The position numbers and the translations under genes are program-made. Below the pieces are notes generated by a model. It was not told the DNA's origin, made no database searches, and saw only the letters and a list, made by a program, of their open reading frames with translations. From positions 1 through 38,735 of the forward strand of contig JAIKZF010000076.1 of the NCBI GenBank assembly GCA_024682455.1: a stretch of DNA of 38,735 nt, in the 5' to 3' direction. This document shows, piece after piece, positions 27,870 through 37,354 of this stretch (its first letter is position 1; every line of letters starts with the position of its first letter). The stretch is from Ruminiclostridium sp. Its GTDB lineage: Bacteria; Bacillota; Clostridia; Oscillospirales; Ruminococcaceae.

Positions 27870-29498
27870 ATGTCTGAAAATGAAGATATCAAAATAGAAG
27901 AGACAACAGAAAACACAGCCGAGACTGCGGAGGAAAAGCCCACAGAGGCTCCCAAGCCCAAAAAAACAGGCAAAAACCCGTTCCGCAGCAGAAAGTTCAA
28001 GTACGGCTCGCTCTCCGTCATATTCACGGTGATCTGTATAGCCGCAGTCGTGCTCATAAATGTGATACTTAACCTCGTGCTCGACCGCTTCAACGTCGAG
28101 GCCGATCTCACCGCGAACAAGGTGTTCACACTCTCCGAGGATACCGAAAGCTACGTCCGCGGCATAAACGAGGATATGATACTCTACGTCACCGGCGATA
28201 AGGACACGATGAAGAACTCCGGAGAAACGCTCTATGAGCAGGTAGTCGAGTTCCTCGATAAAATGGAGGCTATGAACTCCCGCGTCAGCGTGAAGTACGT
28301 CAACCTGCTCTCCGACCCCGATTTCGCCAAGAGCTTCACCGAGACGCTCTCCAATTATCAGGTTATCGTAAAGAGCGGCAAGACCAACAGATACCGCATA
28401 CTGACGATAAGCGAGTTCATGCGCTTCACGCTCAGCGACGGCAACACCTACCCGTACAGCGAGGCGATGATGTACGTAAACTACGGAGGCTATACCGTAA
28501 GCGACTACACCTCCAACGCCGAGGAACAGCTCGTCTCCGCGATGATGTTCGTGTCGCAGGAGGATCCCACCGTCGTAACGTTCCTGACCGGCTATAACGA
28601 GGCGGATCACTCCGTCCTCGACAAGATACTCACCGATAACGCCTACGTTACGCAGACAGCCGAGATAGACAAGGTGCAGGCAGTCCTCGAAGACACCGAT
28701 ATCCTCGTCATCTACGCTCCCCGCGACGATTACAGCCTCGACGCCGTGACAAAGGTGGACGAATGGCTCTCGAACGGCGGAAACTACGGCAAGAACATGA
28801 TCTATGTATCGACTCCCGACGCCGTTGATACTCCGAACCTCGACGAATACCTCGCCGAGTGGGGTCTGGAGGTCGAGAAGGGCTATATCCTTCAGGAGGA
28901 CACGAGCGCCGCGTATTACACGGGCTCCTCTATTGCCGTGATGCACGACTTGCAGCTCAATGAGGAGACCTCGTACTACAAGGCGATGAAGATAGCGGCG
29001 GGCTCGTCGTTTATCGGTTATTACGTGCGTCCCGTCACAAAGCTCTGGGACGAGAAGAGCAACATGACGAATACCGTTGTTGCAAGCGCATACGGCGACA
29101 AGTGCCGCATATTCCCGTTCACGGCCGACGAGAACTGGGATCCCTCTCAGGAGGAGCAGAAGGCTTACGACGTCATAGTTGAGGCGTCGAAGGTGCGCTT
29201 TGACGGCTCGACCCCGATATACAGCAGAGTGATAGTCTGCGGCAGCGAGCTGCTGTTCAATCAGAACTTCACCTCGGCTTCCAATTACAGCAACGGCGAG
29301 GTGGCTCTGGCGCTGTTCGATGCCAACACCGAGAAGAACGAGTCGTCGATAAGGATAGTCGAGAAGTCCTTCAAGGCGGAGACCTACCAGCTCGACAAGA
29401 CCGCGCAGATAACCATAGGCGTGATATTCGCGGTCGCGATACCGATAATCATAATCATAGCCGGCATAGTTGTCTGGGCAAAGCGCCGCAGACTGTAA
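27870..29498 (+). CDS. GldG-like ABC auxiliary membrane protein
   Basis: A 542-residue protein with an acidic, Thr/Glu/Pro-rich cytosolic N-terminus (1-40), one membrane helix (about 50-72), a large extracytoplasmic domain and a C-terminal helix (about 510-535) ending AKRRRL. The pattern NVEADLTANKVFTLSEDTES after helix 1 is the GldG/ABC-auxiliary (PF09822-like) hallmark, and VTFLTGYNEADHS follows. It is in line with the upstream ATPase and permease and the downstream DUF4340-like gene. In Bacteroidetes GldAFG belong to gliding motility; here no other gliding gene is seen, so the role is unknown. Confidence 0.85.
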   Translation: MSENEDIKIEETTENTAETAEEKPTEAPKPKKTGKNPFRSRKFKYGSLSVIFTVICIAAVVLINVILNLVLDRFNVEADLTANKVFTLSEDTESYVRGINEDMILYVTGDKDTMKNSGETLYEQVVEFLDKMEAMNSRVSVKYVNLLSDPDFAKSFTETLSNYQVIVKSGKTNRYRILTISEFMRFTLSDGNTYPYSEAMMYVNYGGYTVSDYTSNAEEQLVSAMMFVSQEDPTVVTFLTGYNEADHSVLDKILTDNAYVTQTAEIDKVQAVLEDTDILVIYAPRDDYSLDAVTKVDEWLSNGGNYGKNMIYVSTPDAVDTPNLDEYLAEWGLEVEKGYILQEDTSAAYYTGSSIAVMHDLQLNEETSYYKAMKIAAGSSFIGYYVRPVTKLWDEKSNMTNTVVASAYGDKCRIFPFTADENWDPSQEEQKAYDVIVEASKVRFDGSTPIYSRVIVCGSELLFNQNFTSASNYSNGEVALALFDANTEKNESSIRIVEKSFKAETYQLDKTAQITIGVIFAVAIPIIIIIAGIVVWAKRRRL

Positions 29499-29524
29499 TA
29501 ACAAATATCTACCGGAGATAAGAA

Positions 29525-31060
29525 ATGAGCAAGAACAAACAGATACTGATATGGTCGCTTGTGGGAGTAGCCGTACTTGGGGCAGTCACAGCGGTGCTGC
29601 TTCTGACGGCTCCGCCTAAGGACACGGGCACAGGGACGGGGACAGATACCGCCGTGACGGGAGCTTCTCCCGAGGACAGCAAGCTGATACTGTCCGACCG
29701 CCTGAAAAACGACATTACCCGCGTGAGCGTAACGAACGGCGAGGACTCATACACACTGACCCCGACCGCGGATAAGGACGACAAGGGCGACTTTGTCTGG
29801 ACGATAGCCAATATAGCCTCCGCACCGCTGGACACCGCGGCGCTGGGGAATGCGGCCGAGGCTGCGGGCAGCTTCGAGGCGAAGGAGTTCGTCGAGGAGA
29901 CGACAGACGCCTCCATGCTCGCGAAGTACGGGCTCGCCGAGCCGCGCGCGAAGGTGACCGCGGCGTTCGGCGACGGCACGGAGTTCTCGTTCAGTCTGGG
30001 CGACGATGTGCCGAGTTCATCGACCTCGGTCTACATGACCGCCGACGGAAAGAGCGTCTACACCTGCTCGAAGTCCTATTACAGCGCGTTTTTCGGGAAC
30101 AGGTACAGCTTCGTGCAGCTCACCGCGGTCCCGGACTATCAGCAGTCCACAGAGCAGATACTCAATATGACGATCGAGCGCACGGACTTTGAGAAGCCTC
30201 TCTGCATTGAGGTCATCGAGCCGGGCGACGACGACGCTGTGCAGGTCTACACCTACCGTCTGACCAGCCCCTACTACGCCTATATGGACCTCACGAACGC
30301 GCCGACGTTCCTGTACAGCCTGTTCGGGCTTAAGGCAGCCTCATGCGAGATCGTGGGCATAACGGACGAGATACGCGAGGCAGCGGGTCTGAACAAGCCC
30401 GTCTGCACGGTGGCTATAAAGACCGACCTGCGGGACTATTCGCTTACCATAGGAGCTCCGATATACACGAAGCAGACCGCCGAGGACGGAACCGAGACCT
30501 CGAAGATCACGGGCTTCTACGGAGTTTCGGGGGACTATCCGGACATACTGTACAGCTTCACGGCGAGCGACCTTGAGGTGCTGACGATAAAGCCGGAGAC
30601 TCTCATATCGAGGCTGTTCCTTATGCCGTATATCTACTCGCTGAGCTCGGTGCGCTACACCGAACCGTCGGGCAGGGACATCACTCTCGGCATCGAGACG
30701 ATAAAGGCGGCCGAGGAGGGAGCCGAGGACGAGCACAAATACACCCTCAACGGCGAGCCCACAGCCGAGGAGCCGCTCAAGAACCTCTACCAGTTCATGA
30801 TATCGGCGGCGGGCGAGGAGCTCTACTTCGACGAGGACAGGGGCGAGCTTCTGGCGGAGATAACCTACACCTACAACGACCCGACGGCGGGCATGGACGG
30901 AAAGGACATCGTGACCTTCTACGCCTCGAACACCGACCGCAAGGTGATAATCGCGCTGAACGGCTCGAATCTGTTCAAGACCCGTCAGATGTACGCGACG
31001 CAGCTTATCGCCAACGTCGACAACTATCTGAACGGCAGGGAGATCGTTGAGACTTACTGA
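29525..31060 (+). CDS. DUF4340-like membrane-anchored extracytoplasmic protein
   Basis: The 511-residue protein has an N-terminal membrane helix (about 7-28), a Thr/Gly linker and a large beta-rich outer part. It shows DUF4340 features: DRLKNDITRVSVTNGEDSYT, then VEETTDASMLAKYGLAEPRA and FSLGDDVPSSSTSVYMTADG, a repeated build of short beta units. DUF4340 proteins usually sit after gldG-like genes, as here. A role in assembling or handling the ABC module's substrate is inference. The ribosome binding site is GGAGATAAGAA. No terminator with a T-run was found before the trp promoter. Confidence 0.8.
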   Translation: MSKNKQILIWSLVGVAVLGAVTAVLLLTAPPKDTGTGTGTDTAVTGASPEDSKLILSDRLKNDITRVSVTNGEDSYTLTPTADKDDKGDFVWTIANIASAPLDTAALGNAAEAAGSFEAKEFVEETTDASMLAKYGLAEPRAKVTAAFGDGTEFSFSLGDDVPSSSTSVYMTADGKSVYTCSKSYYSAFFGNRYSFVQLTAVPDYQQSTEQILNMTIERTDFEKPLCIEVIEPGDDDAVQVYTYRLTSPYYAYMDLTNAPTFLYSLFGLKAASCEIVGITDEIREAAGLNKPVCTVAIKTDLRDYSLTIGAPIYTKQTAEDGTETSKITGFYGVSGDYPDILYSFTASDLEVLTIKPETLISRLFLMPYIYSLSSVRYTEPSGRDITLGIETIKAAEEGAEDEHKYTLNGEPTAEEPLKNLYQFMISAAGEELYFDEDRGELLAEITYTYNDPTAGMDGKDIVTFYASNTDRKVIIALNGSNLFKTRQMYATQLIANVDNYLNGREIVETY

Positions 31061-31108
31061 TCCCCGGACTTTTCCGGAAAAGAAAATTAAAAAATTTATA
31101 AAAAAGTA

Positions 31109-31137
31109 TTGACAAGCGAACAGCTTTGTGATAATAT
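31109..31137 (+). promoter_or_regulatory. Sigma-A type promoter of the trp operon
   Basis: A perfect TTGACA (31109-31114) and TAATAT (31132-31137) are 17 bases apart. The start would be near 31144, at the beginning of the T-box leader. Confidence 0.85.
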
Positions 31138-31141
31138 TACA

Positions 31142-31421
31142 TTAAACCGTTGATGCGGAGATAAAGGCGAAGCATGACTCAACAGAGAGCCCGGGCAGGT
31201 GAGAGCCGGGTGTGATACAGTTCGTCAAATGGCCCGCAGAGGGCGCAGTCGGAAGAAAGGCGGAAGCCTCCGGGTAAACTGCGACGCTATGATATGCGTG
31301 AATTATCGGGGATATGCTTGTATCCCGCAAAGGGCGCGGTCTTTCGTACCGCGAATCAAGGTGGCACCGCGAGTGTAACGCTCGTCCTTGACTTTTGTTG
31401 AAGTCGGGGACGGGCTTTTTT
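31142..31421 (+). promoter_or_regulatory. T-box riboswitch (tRNA-Trp) of the trp operon
   Basis: Stem I pairs TGCGG (31154-31158) with CCGCA (31234-31238), and GGCGAA (31166-31171) with TTCGTC (31221-31226). The specifier loop between them reads AAATGG with UGG (Trp) at 31230-31232. The T-box is AAGGTGGCACCGCG (31358-31371), bulge UGGC (31362-31365), which fits a tRNA ending GCCA, as tRNA-Trp does. The terminator is a 15-bp stem (31380-31394 with 31401-31415) and a T6 run (31416-31421). Uncharged tRNA-Trp should permit read-through. Confidence 0.93.
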
Positions 31422-31481
31422 GTTTAAAGCTTACCGTCACGGCACAAGCACAACGACAAATACGGAAAGGCGGTAAATACC

Positions 31482-32954
31482 ATGTACAACTTCTCTCCCG
31501 ATATCGGAACGGCGCAGGCTTATAAGGCCGAGGGAAAATACGATGTGCTCCCCGTGAGCTGCGGGATCCTCTCGGATATGTTCACACCCCTGCGCGTGCT
31601 CTCGATACTGAAGAATGTCTCGACTCACTGCTATATGCTCGAGTCCGCGTCCGCGAACGCCGAGTGGGGGCGCTACACCTTCCTCGGCTTCGACCCGAAG
31701 ACCGACATAACCTGCGTTGACGGGGAAATGACGGTCGGCGGGCTGAAATTCCGCACCGACGATCCCGCGAAGGTGCTTCGCGACCTCCTCGGTCAGTACC
31801 GCAGCCCAAAGCTCGACGGTCTGCCTCCGTTCACGGGAGGGCTCGTGGGATACTTCTCGTTCGATTTTCTCAATTACGCCGAGCCGTCCATAAAGACGGA
31901 CGCCGACGACAGCGAGCACTTCAAGGACGTCGATCTTATGCTGTTCGACAAGGTGATAGCGTTCGACAATATGCTGCACAAGATTATCCTTATAGTGAAC
32001 ATCAAGCTGAGCGAGGATATCGTGACGGAGTACAACCGCGCGAAACGCGAGATCACCGACATGATAAGCCTGATACAGAACGGCGAGCGAAAGCGCGAGC
32101 CCGCTGGCAGGCTGACCGGTGAGATAACCCCGCTGTTCGGCAAGGAAGAATACTGCGGAATGGTCGAAAAGGCAAAGCACTATATAAAGGAGGGCGACAT
32201 CTTCCAGATAGTGCTGTCAAACAGGCTCTCGGCGCCGTTCGAGGGCAGCCTGCTCGGCACGTACCGCATACTGCGCACGATAAACCCCTCGCCGTATATG
32301 TTCTACTTCTCCGGCACCGACGTTGAGGTGGCGGGAGCCTCGCCGGAAACGCTGGTGAAGCTCGAAAACGGCGTTCTGCACACCTTCCCGCTGGCGGGCA
32401 CCCGTCCGAGGGGAAAGACTCCCGAGGAGGACGCGGCTCTCGAAAAGGAGCTGCTTGCCGACGAAAAGGAGCTTGCCGAGCACAATATGCTGGTGGATCT
32501 CGGGCGCAACGACCTCGGCAGGATAAGCCGTTTCGGGACGGTTGAGGTCGAGAGGCTGCGTTCGATAGAGCGATTCTCTCACGTAATGCACATCGGCTCG
32601 ACGGTGCGCGGGATAATACGCGAGGACAAGGACGCGATAGACGCCGTGAACGCCGTACTTCCCGCGGGGACGCTCTCCGGAGCCCCGAAGATACGCGCGT
32701 GCCGGCTGATAAACGAGCTGGAGAACAACAAGCGCGGCATCTACGGCGGCGCGATAGGCTACGCGGCGTTCAACGGCGACCTTGACACCTGCATCGCGAT
32801 AAGGATAGCGTATAAGAAGAACGGAAAGGTGTTCGTAAGAAGCGGCGCGGGCATAGTTGCGGACTCCGTTCCCGAGAACGAGTATAATGAGTGCATCAAC
32901 AAGGCAAAGGCGGTCATGAACGCGCTGGAAAGGGCGGGTGAGCTTGACGGATGA
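31482..32954 (+). CDS. trpE: Anthranilate synthase component I
   Basis: The 490-residue subunit turns chorismate into anthranilate using ammonia from TrpG. The N-terminal regulatory domain has the MLES motif (52-55, usual LLES) of the tryptophan feedback site. The catalytic core has EGDIFQIVLSNRLSAPFEG, PSPYMFYFSG, GASPETLVKLENG, HNMLVDLGRNDLGR and GTLSGAPKIRACRLI. All chorismate-binding features are intact. The leader upstream is a Trp T-box, which supports TrpE rather than PabB. It overlaps trpG by four bases. Confidence 0.96.
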   Translation: MYNFSPDIGTAQAYKAEGKYDVLPVSCGILSDMFTPLRVLSILKNVSTHCYMLESASANAEWGRYTFLGFDPKTDITCVDGEMTVGGLKFRTDDPAKVLRDLLGQYRSPKLDGLPPFTGGLVGYFSFDFLNYAEPSIKTDADDSEHFKDVDLMLFDKVIAFDNMLHKIILIVNIKLSEDIVTEYNRAKREITDMISLIQNGERKREPAGRLTGEITPLFGKEEYCGMVEKAKHYIKEGDIFQIVLSNRLSAPFEGSLLGTYRILRTINPSPYMFYFSGTDVEVAGASPETLVKLENGVLHTFPLAGTRPRGKTPEEDAALEKELLADEKELAEHNMLVDLGRNDLGRISRFGTVEVERLRSIERFSHVMHIGSTVRGIIREDKDAIDAVNAVLPAGTLSGAPKIRACRLINELENNKRGIYGGAIGYAAFNGDLDTCIAIRIAYKKNGKVFVRSGAGIVADSVPENEYNECINKAKAVMNALERAGELDG

Positions 32955-33517
32955 TACTGCTGATAGATAATTACGACAGCTTTTCGTACAATCTGTATCA
33001 GTATATCGGCGAGATAGAGCCGGACATAAAGGTGATACGAAACGACGAAATGACTGCCGAGGAAATAGCGGAGCTTGCCCCCTCGCGCCTGATAATCTCC
33101 CCCGGGCCCGGCAGACCCGAGGACGCGGGCTGCATAATCGAAGCTGCGCGCACAGTCGGCAGGACTGTTCCTACTCTCGGGGTGTGCCTTGGGCATCAGG
33201 CGATATGCGCGGCGTTCGGCGCGAGGATAACCTACGCGAAACGTCTAATGCACGGCAAGCAGTCCGAGGTCTCGTTCGACCGGAGCTGCCCGCTCTTTGC
33301 GGGGCTGCCGGAAAAAGCTCCCGTGGCGCGTTATCATTCGCTCGCGGCAGATGAGAGCACCATGCCGGATTGTCTGAAGGTCACCGCCCGCACCGACGAC
33401 GGCGAAATAATGGCAGTCGCGCATACCGCGTACCCCATTTTCGGCGTGCAGTTCCACCCCGAGTCCATTATGACCCCCGACGGAAAGCAGATGCTGAGGA
33501 ATTTTATAGGGAAGTAA
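32951..33517 (+). CDS. trpG: Anthranilate synthase component II (glutamine amidotransferase)
   Basis: A 188-residue class I amidotransferase that supplies ammonia to TrpE. Motifs: LLIDNYDSFSYNLYQYI, SPGPGRPEDAG, the nucleophile Cys79 in GVCLGHQAI, and the catalytic His-Glu in FHPESIM. In bacteria this protein may also serve PabB. It is a separate protein, not fused to TrpD. It overlaps trpE (ATGA); a repeat-bearing gap of 221 bases follows before trpD. Confidence 0.95.
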   Translation: MILLIDNYDSFSYNLYQYIGEIEPDIKVIRNDEMTAEEIAELAPSRLIISPGPGRPEDAGCIIEAARTVGRTVPTLGVCLGHQAICAAFGARITYAKRLMHGKQSEVSFDRSCPLFAGLPEKAPVARYHSLAADESTMPDCLKVTARTDDGEIMAVAHTAYPIFGVQFHPESIMTPDGKQMLRNFIGK

Positions 33518-33518
33518 G

Positions 33519-33650
33519 CCTCGAGTGGCCGCTTGCGCTCGAGTGCCTCCGGCGGCCAGCCCTTTAAAAAGGGCCGGCTCCTAAACTAAATCGCTTTGCC
33601 TTGCAGCGGGGGCAGGTAGTGCGCCTTTACCACTGACTGCGAACCCGAAC
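33519..33650. repeat. Family A copy A3 and inverted CTCGAG unit inside the trp operon
   Basis: CTCGAGTGGCCGCTTGCGCT (from 33520), the reverse complement of the tandem unit at 8884 and 25821, is followed by a family A copy (33545-33650) with the stem core CCAGCCCTTT/AAAGGGCCGG, CCTAAACTAAATCGCTTTGC and CTTGCAGCGGGGGCAGGTAG. It splits trpG from trpD. Past 33650 the gap holds only A-rich leader and the trpD ribosome binding site CAGGAGG. Confidence 0.7.
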
Positions 33651-33738
33651 AGAGCGGGCAAACAAAAAGCACCACAAAATAAAGATACAGGAAATAACAG
33701 CTGCAAATTACAGACTAAAATACAGGAGGATAAATACC

Positions 33739-34758
33739 ATGATAAAGGAAGCAATAGTAAAGATAGTAATGAAGCAGGACCTCACCTACGATGAGGCTTA
33801 CGCAGTAATGAACGAGATAATGAGCGGCGAGACCACGCCCACACAGAACGCCGCGTTCCTCTCCGCGCTTTCGACAAAAAGCGCCAAAGCGGAAACAATA
33901 GATGAGATATCCGGCTGCGCCGCAGCAATGAGAGACCACGCCACCAAGGTCGAGCATGATTTCGACGTGCTCGAGATCGTCGGCACAGGCGGCGATAACG
34001 CAGGCAGCTTCAATATCTCGACTACCTCGGCTATGGTCATAGCCGCTGCGGGCGTAAAGGTCGCAAAGCACGGCAACCGCGCCGCGTCCTCGCTCTGCGG
34101 AGCCGCCGACTGCCTCGAAGCCCTCGGCGTGAATATCGACCTCTCGCCCGACAAGTGCCGCGACCTGCTCGACAGAGCCGGTATATGCTTCTTCTTCGCG
34201 CAGAAGTACCACACCTCGATGAAGTACGTCGGAGCGATAAGAAAGGAGCTGGGGTTCAGAACGGTGTTCAATATCTTAGGGCCGCTCACCAACCCCGCAA
34301 GCCCGCAGTTCATCGTGCTCGGCGTGTATGACGAGTACCTCGTCGAGCCCATAGCGCAGGTGCTTACTACGCTCGGTATGAAGCGCGGCATGGTGGTCTA
34401 CGGCACCGACAAGCTCGATGAGATATCGGCAAGCGCTCCCACAAAGGTCTGCGAGTTCCGCGACGGCTGGTATAAGACGTATACGATAACGCCCGAGCAG
34501 TTCGGGCTTACCCGCTGCGACAAGTCCGAGCTGGTCGGCGGAGCTCCCGCCGAGAACGCGAAGCTCACACGCGCGGTGCTTGAAGGCAGGGACAAGGGCG
34601 GCAAGCGCACCGCGGTGCTTATGAACGCGGGCGCGGCAATATATGTCGGCGGCGCAGCCGATACCTTCGCCGACGGTGTGAAGAAAGCCGCGGAGCTGAT
34701 AGACAGCGGCGCGGCTCTGGAAGTGCTTGAAAAGTTTATGAAGATTTCGAACGAATAA
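33739..34758 (+). CDS. trpD: Anthranilate phosphoribosyltransferase
   Basis: The 339-residue enzyme joins anthranilate to PRPP. The PRPP and Mg2+ motif is [18 protein letters not shown], followed by [20 protein letters not shown] and the anthranilate-side [11 protein letters not shown]. All are intact. AGGAGG lies about 11 bases before the ATG. trpC starts one base after its stop. A full-length separate TrpD is consistent with the unfused TrpG. Confidence 0.96.
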   Translation: MIKEAIVKIVMKQDLTYDEAYAVMNEIMSGETTPTQNAAFLSALSTKSAKAETIDEISGCAAAMRDHATKVEHDFDVLEIVGTGGDNAGSFNISTTSAMVIAAAGVKVAKHGNRAASSLCGAADCLEALGVNIDLSPDKCRDLLDRAGICFFFAQKYHTSMKYVGAIRKELGFRTVFNILGPLTNPASPQFIVLGVYDEYLVEPIAQVLTTLGMKRGMVVYGTDKLDEISASAPTKVCEFRDGWYKTYTITPEQFGLTRCDKSELVGGAPAENAKLTRAVLEGRDKGGKRTAVLMNAGAAIYVGGAADTFADGVKKAAELIDSGAALEVLEKFMKISNE

Positions 34759-34759
34759 T

Positions 34760-35548
34760 ATGGAAAATATACTTGAAAAGATAGCGGAAAGCACGGCGCG
34801 CCGCGTTGAGAAAGCGAAGCTTTCGGTCTCCGCGGAGGAGATGAAGGCGCGGGCTCTGGCGCTGCCGAAGCGCGGATTTGAATTTGAAAAGGCTCTGAAA
34901 AAGGACGATATCGCCTTCATCTGCGAGTGCAAGAAGGCTTCCCCCTCAAAGGGCGTGATAGCCGAGGCTTTCCCGTACGTTGAGATAGCGCGGGAATACG
35001 AGGCTGCGGGAGCGGACTGCATAAGCGTGCTGACCGAGCCGGAGTTCTTCCTCGGCAGCACGGAGTATCTGAAAGAGATAACTGCGGCGGTGAGAACGCC
35101 CTGCATACGCAAGGATTTCACAGTGGACAGCTACATGATATATGAGGCGAGGACGCTCGGAGCGTCGGCGGTGCTGCTGATATGCTCGCTGCTCGACCCG
35201 GACAGGCTCGCGGAGTATCTCGGGATATGCGGCGAGCTGGGTCTGTCGGCTCTGGTCGAGACCCACGATGCCGACGAGGTGAAAATGGCTCTCGATGCCG
35301 GCGCGCGGGTCATCGGAGTGAACAATCGCAATCTGAAGGATTTTTCGGTCAGCACGGACAATTCCGTGAAGCTCCGCGAGCTTGTGCCGGACGGCGTGAT
35401 ATTCGTCGCGGAGAGCGGGATAAAGACCTCCGCGGATACGGCGCGGCTGCGTGAAGCGGGCGTTGACGCGGTGCTGGTGGGCGAAGCTCTCATGAGAGCC
35501 CCGGATAAAAAAGCAGCCCTCGCGGCTCTGAAAGGAAAGACGATATGA
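34760..35548 (+). CDS. trpC: Indole-3-glycerol phosphate synthase
   Basis: A 262-residue TIM-barrel enzyme that closes the indole ring. Motifs: FICECKKASPSKG (catalytic Lys), CISVLTEPEFFLGS, CIRKDFTVDSYMIYEARTLG, VIGVNNRNLKDF and VAESGIKTSAD, VGEALMRAPD. All active-site segments are present. It starts one base after the trpD stop and overlaps trpF by four bases. It is not fused to TrpF, unlike in E. coli. Confidence 0.96.
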   Translation: MENILEKIAESTARRVEKAKLSVSAEEMKARALALPKRGFEFEKALKKDDIAFICECKKASPSKGVIAEAFPYVEIAREYEAAGADCISVLTEPEFFLGSTEYLKEITAAVRTPCIRKDFTVDSYMIYEARTLGASAVLLICSLLDPDRLAEYLGICGELGLSALVETHDADEVKMALDAGARVIGVNNRNLKDFSVSTDNSVKLRELVPDGVIFVAESGIKTSADTARLREAGVDAVLVGEALMRAPDKKAALAALKGKTI

Positions 35549-36153
35549 CAAAGATAAAGATATGCGGTATCATGCGCGACTGTGACTGCGGCTTCCTGAA
35601 CGAAGCTCTGCCGGATTACGCGGGCTTCATCTTCGTTGAGGGCAGGCGGCGCTGCATAAGCCCCGAAACTGCGGCGGGGTTCAGGGAAAAGCTCGACAGG
35701 CGCATAAAGACCGTGGGGGTGTTCCTCGACGACGACATTGAGAGGATAGTGAAGATCGCCGGCATGGGGATCATCGACATGGTGCAGCTCCACGGCAGGG
35801 AGACCGACGAGTATATAGCGGAAGTAAAAGAGCGCACGGGGCTGCCGGTGATGAAGGCGTTCACGGTGCGCGGCATAATCGACGTGAATACGGCTCTCCA
35901 CTCCACGGCGGATATGCTGCTCATGGACAACGGGGCAGGCACGGGCGAGATGTTCGACCACGAGCTTATCGAGGAGGCCGACAGACTTTTCTTTCTGGCG
36001 GGAGGGCTCGACCCGGACAACGTGGGAGCGGCGGTGGAGCGCTACTGCCCGTACGGCGTGGACGTGAGCACGGGAGTCGAGACTGACGGACAGAAGGATC
36101 GTGACAAGATAATGCGTTTTATTGAGGCAGTCAGGAAAGCCGATACATTTTGA
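35545..36153 (+). CDS. trpF: Phosphoribosylanthranilate isomerase
   Basis: A 202-residue TIM-barrel isomerase for the step between TrpD and TrpC. It opens with KIKICGIMRDCDC, which holds the catalytic cysteine (Cys7 in KICG), and has AGFIFVEGRRRCISPETAAG, MVQLHGRETDEYI, and LLMDNGAGTG with the catalytic Asp. The end LAGGLDPDNVGAAV and VDVSTGVETDGQKD are typical. Slightly short but complete. It overlaps trpC and is 16 bases from trpB. Confidence 0.94.
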   Translation: MTKIKICGIMRDCDCGFLNEALPDYAGFIFVEGRRRCISPETAAGFREKLDRRIKTVGVFLDDDIERIVKIAGMGIIDMVQLHGRETDEYIAEVKERTGLPVMKAFTVRGIIDVNTALHSTADMLLMDNGAGTGEMFDHELIEEADRLFFLAGGLDPDNVGAAVERYCPYGVDVSTGVETDGQKDRDKIMRFIEAVRKADTF

Positions 36154-36169
36154 AAGGGGATAACGAAAA

Positions 36170-37354
36170 ATGAGCAAGGGAAGATTCGGGATACACGGGG
36201 GACAGTATATCCCCGAAACTCTGATGAACGCGGTCATCGAGCTTGAAGAGGCGTACAATAAATACAGGGACGACCCGCAGTTCAACGCGGAGCTTACCGC
36301 GCTGTTCAACGACTACGCGGGCAGACCGTCGAGGCTTTACTATGCGGAGAAGCTGACAAAGGCTCTCGGCGGCGCGAAGATATACTTAAAGCGCGAGGAT
36401 CTGAACCACACCGGCGCGCACAAGATAAACAACGTGCTCGGGCAGGCCCTTCTTGCGAAGAAAATGGGAAAGACCCGCCTCATCGCCGAGACGGGCGCAG
36501 GTCAGCACGGCGTCGCTACCGCTACCGCCGCGGCTCTCATGGGCATGGAGTGCGTGGTATTCATGGGCGAGGAGGACACCAGGCGTCAGGCTCTGAACGT
36601 CTACCGCATGAAGCTCCTCGGCGCGGACGTCATCGCGGTAAAGGACGGCACAGCCACGCTTAAGGACGCTGTTTCGGCGACCTTCCGCGAGTGGACGAGC
36701 CGCATAGCCGACACTCACTACTGCCTCGGCTCGGTAATGGGGCCTCACCCGTTCCCGACGATAGTGCGCGATTTCCAGGCGGTGATCTCGAAGGAGATAA
36801 AGCAGCAGATGCTCGAAAAGGAGGGCAGGCTCCCCGACGCTGTAATGGCGTGTGTGGGCGGAGGCTCCAACGCGATAGGCTCGTTCTATCACTTCATTGA
36901 GGACAGATCCGTGCGTCTTATAGGCTGCGAGGCTGCGGGACGCGGGATAGATACATTTGAGACGGCTGCGACTATCAACACCGGCAGACTCGGGATATTC
37001 CACGGCATGAAGTCGTACTTCTGCCAGGACGAGTACGGACAGATAGCCCCGGTATATTCGATATCGGCGGGTCTCGACTACCCGGGCATAGGTCCCGAGC
37101 ACGCTTACCTGCACGACAGCGGCAGGGCGGAGTACGTGGCTGTGACGGACGACGAGGCTGTGAACGCCTTTGAGTATCTCGCAAAGACCGAGGGCATAAT
37201 CCCCGCGATAGAGTCCGCTCACGCTGTTGCTCACGCGATGAAGATAGCTCCGGAAATGGATAAGGATAAGATAATAGTTATCACGATATCGGGACGCGGC
37301 GACAAGGACTGCGCCGCCATAGCAAGATACAGAGGGGAGAATATATATGAGTAA
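36170..37354 (+). CDS. trpB: Tryptophan synthase beta subunit
   Basis: The 394-residue PLP enzyme condenses indole with serine. Lys85 in [13 protein letters not shown] holds PLP; the phosphate loop is [29 protein letters not shown] is the conserved catalytic segment. It is the canonical TrpB1 form, fitting a partner TrpA. GAAAGGGGATAACG precedes the start. It overlaps trpA by eight bases (ATGAGTAA), so the two subunits are translationally coupled. Confidence 0.97.
   Translation: MSKGRFGIHGGQYIPETLMNAVIELEEAYNKYRDDPQFNAELTALFNDYAGRPSRLYYAEKLTKALGGAKIYLKREDLNHTGAHKINNVLGQALLAKKMGKTRLIAETGAGQHGVATATAAALMGMECVVFMGEEDTRRQALNVYRMKLLGADVIAVKDGTATLKDAVSATFREWTSRIADTHYCLGSVMGPHPFPTIVRDFQAVISKEIKQQMLEKEGRLPDAVMACVGGGSNAIGSFYHFIEDRSVRLIGCEAAGRGIDTFETAATINTGRLGIFHGMKSYFCQDEYGQIAPVYSISAGLDYPGIGPEHAYLHDSGRAEYVAVTDDEAVNAFEYLAKTEGIIPAIESAHAVAHAMKIAPEMDKDKIIVITISGRGDKDCAAIARYRGENIYE

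Noticed and set aside
27768-29504. 578-codon open frame on the minus strand
   Set aside because: It mirrors the GldG-like gene and has a composition (Val/Leu/His/Arg-rich) typical of reverse-strand shadows.
31071-31085. Hairpin CCGGA/TCCGG after the DUF4340-like gene as a terminator
   Set aside because: The stem is only five bases and an A-rich, not T-rich, tail follows.
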